64,000 bases of DNA from Shimia sediminis (GTDB lineage Bacteria > Pseudomonadota > Alphaproteobacteria > Rhodobacterales > Rhodobacteraceae): contig NZ_RYZK01000008.1 of NCBI RefSeq assembly GCF_003990645.1, positions 109,011 through 173,010 of the forward strand, given 5' to 3'. Within the stretch, counting starts at the first letter, position 1. Each line of letters starts with the position of its first letter. The notes beneath the pieces were generated by a model that was not told the DNA's origin, ran no database searches, and worked only from the letters and a program-made list of their open reading frames with translations. The position numbers and the translations under genes are program-made. Positions 63,701 through 64,000 of this stretch are shown here, in pieces.

Positions 63701-63738
63701 CCTGGGAAACTGACCAAAACGGATTTTGGAGAGCCCAA

Positions 63739-63849
63739 ATGTCTGCAATTCTGTTGCAGATTGCTAAAGCTGTTTTAGATCCAATTTTTTTTGAAATCTC
63801 TCAAGGACGACGAAGCAACTCATGGGAAATTGGAGACAATGGTAGTTGA
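63739..63849 (+). CDS. Possible small 36-residue protein
   Basis: An ATG at 63739 follows GGAG at good spacing and opens a 36-codon reading (MSAILLQIAKAVLDPIFFE then a polar end). The first half is hydrophobic. It follows the HUH gene by 38 bases. Because it is short and has no known relatives, it may be chance. Confidence 0.4.
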   Translation: MSAILLQIAKAVLDPIFFEISQGRRSNSWEIGDNGS

Positions 63850-63964
63850 GTTGAAAGGAATGCGTCTATCTAAATGTCCTGTAAGCGGTGCGCCGCCCCC
63901 ACACTTACGACATGACGCCTGATCTGCGATTCAGGGGCTTCTTTGGTTTGAGGGGAGTTTCTGT

Positions 63965-64000
63965 ATGGGAGCTACAAGCGAGTTTCTGGCAAATGCGCCG
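63965..64000 (+). CDS. Start of a gene running off the right edge
   Basis: An ATG at 63965 is preceded by GAGGGGAG seven bases upstream, and the frame stays open for the 12 codons left in the window (MGATSEFLANAP). Too little is visible to name it. Confidence 0.45.
   Translation, partial: MGATSEFLANAP

Overview
The window looks like chromosomal DNA of a marine alphaproteobacterium of the Rhodobacterales (roseobacter group). The reasons are high GC over most of its length, several genes of types familiar from that order (the acidic 673-residue protein, GapR/DUF2312, DUF6524, the ScfR-type regulator next to an SLC5-fused kinase), Tat-dependent binding proteins, and a repeated intergenic element built around a GCCAAAAATACTCCG core. 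Genus and species cannot be fixed from the sequence alone.

Layout. 1-9.9 kb: start of a glutamine-synthetase-family gene (cut by the window edge), a small Tat-exported protein, a polar amino acid ABC importer (ATPase, binding protein, two permeases), a PhnD-like/TerB/TerB/DUF1330 gene run, two paralogous secreted proteins and pyrG. 10-17 kb: secG, a class-3 lipase, a sulfatase with a LysR regulator, a formate/nitrite-type channel and a cobalt-type nitrile hydratase operon (alpha, beta, accessory protein). 17.3-25 kb: a 32-bp-period palindromic repeat array, a small membrane protein, purA, DUF2842, an SDR-DoxX fusion, DUF2269, a long acidic protein, thiamine diphosphokinase and an EamA exporter. 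25.2-30.4 kb: a complete Liv-type ABC importer.

30.6-57.9 kb is rich in acetate and acyl-CoA genes. It holds a ScfR-type regulator, a receiver-only response regulator, a small membrane protein, an SLC5-histidine kinase fusion and a FliM/FliN-like protein. Then come a persulfide/sulfide operon, a DksA-like regulator, a FadJ-type beta-oxidation gene interrupted by an in-frame TGA, gapR, an iron-type ABC permease and tRNA-Thr(TGT). Further on are pta-ackA and, on the minus strand, acs, adk, DUF4212, an SSS symporter, a CBS/DUF294 protein and a membrane-bound exonuclease. Together these cover both acetate-activation routes (AckA-Pta and Acs), a candidate uptake system and candidate sensors. The core TTTGTAAA occurs in front of the ScfR-type gene and twice in front of acs, which suggests, but does not prove, a shared regulator.

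58.2-64 kb: after a polysaccharide pyruvyl transferase gene the DNA becomes AT-rich and accessory in character. It holds a ribbon-helix-helix protein, an unknown 336-residue protein, a 42-residue protein, and a 536-residue protein with the three motifs of an HUH rolling-circle replication initiator. A small ORF and the start of another gene follow. This is the best candidate for an undescribed element: an integrated rolling-circle plasmid, ssDNA-phage-like or mobilizable element that runs off the right edge. No integrase, insertion sequence or CRISPR array was seen.
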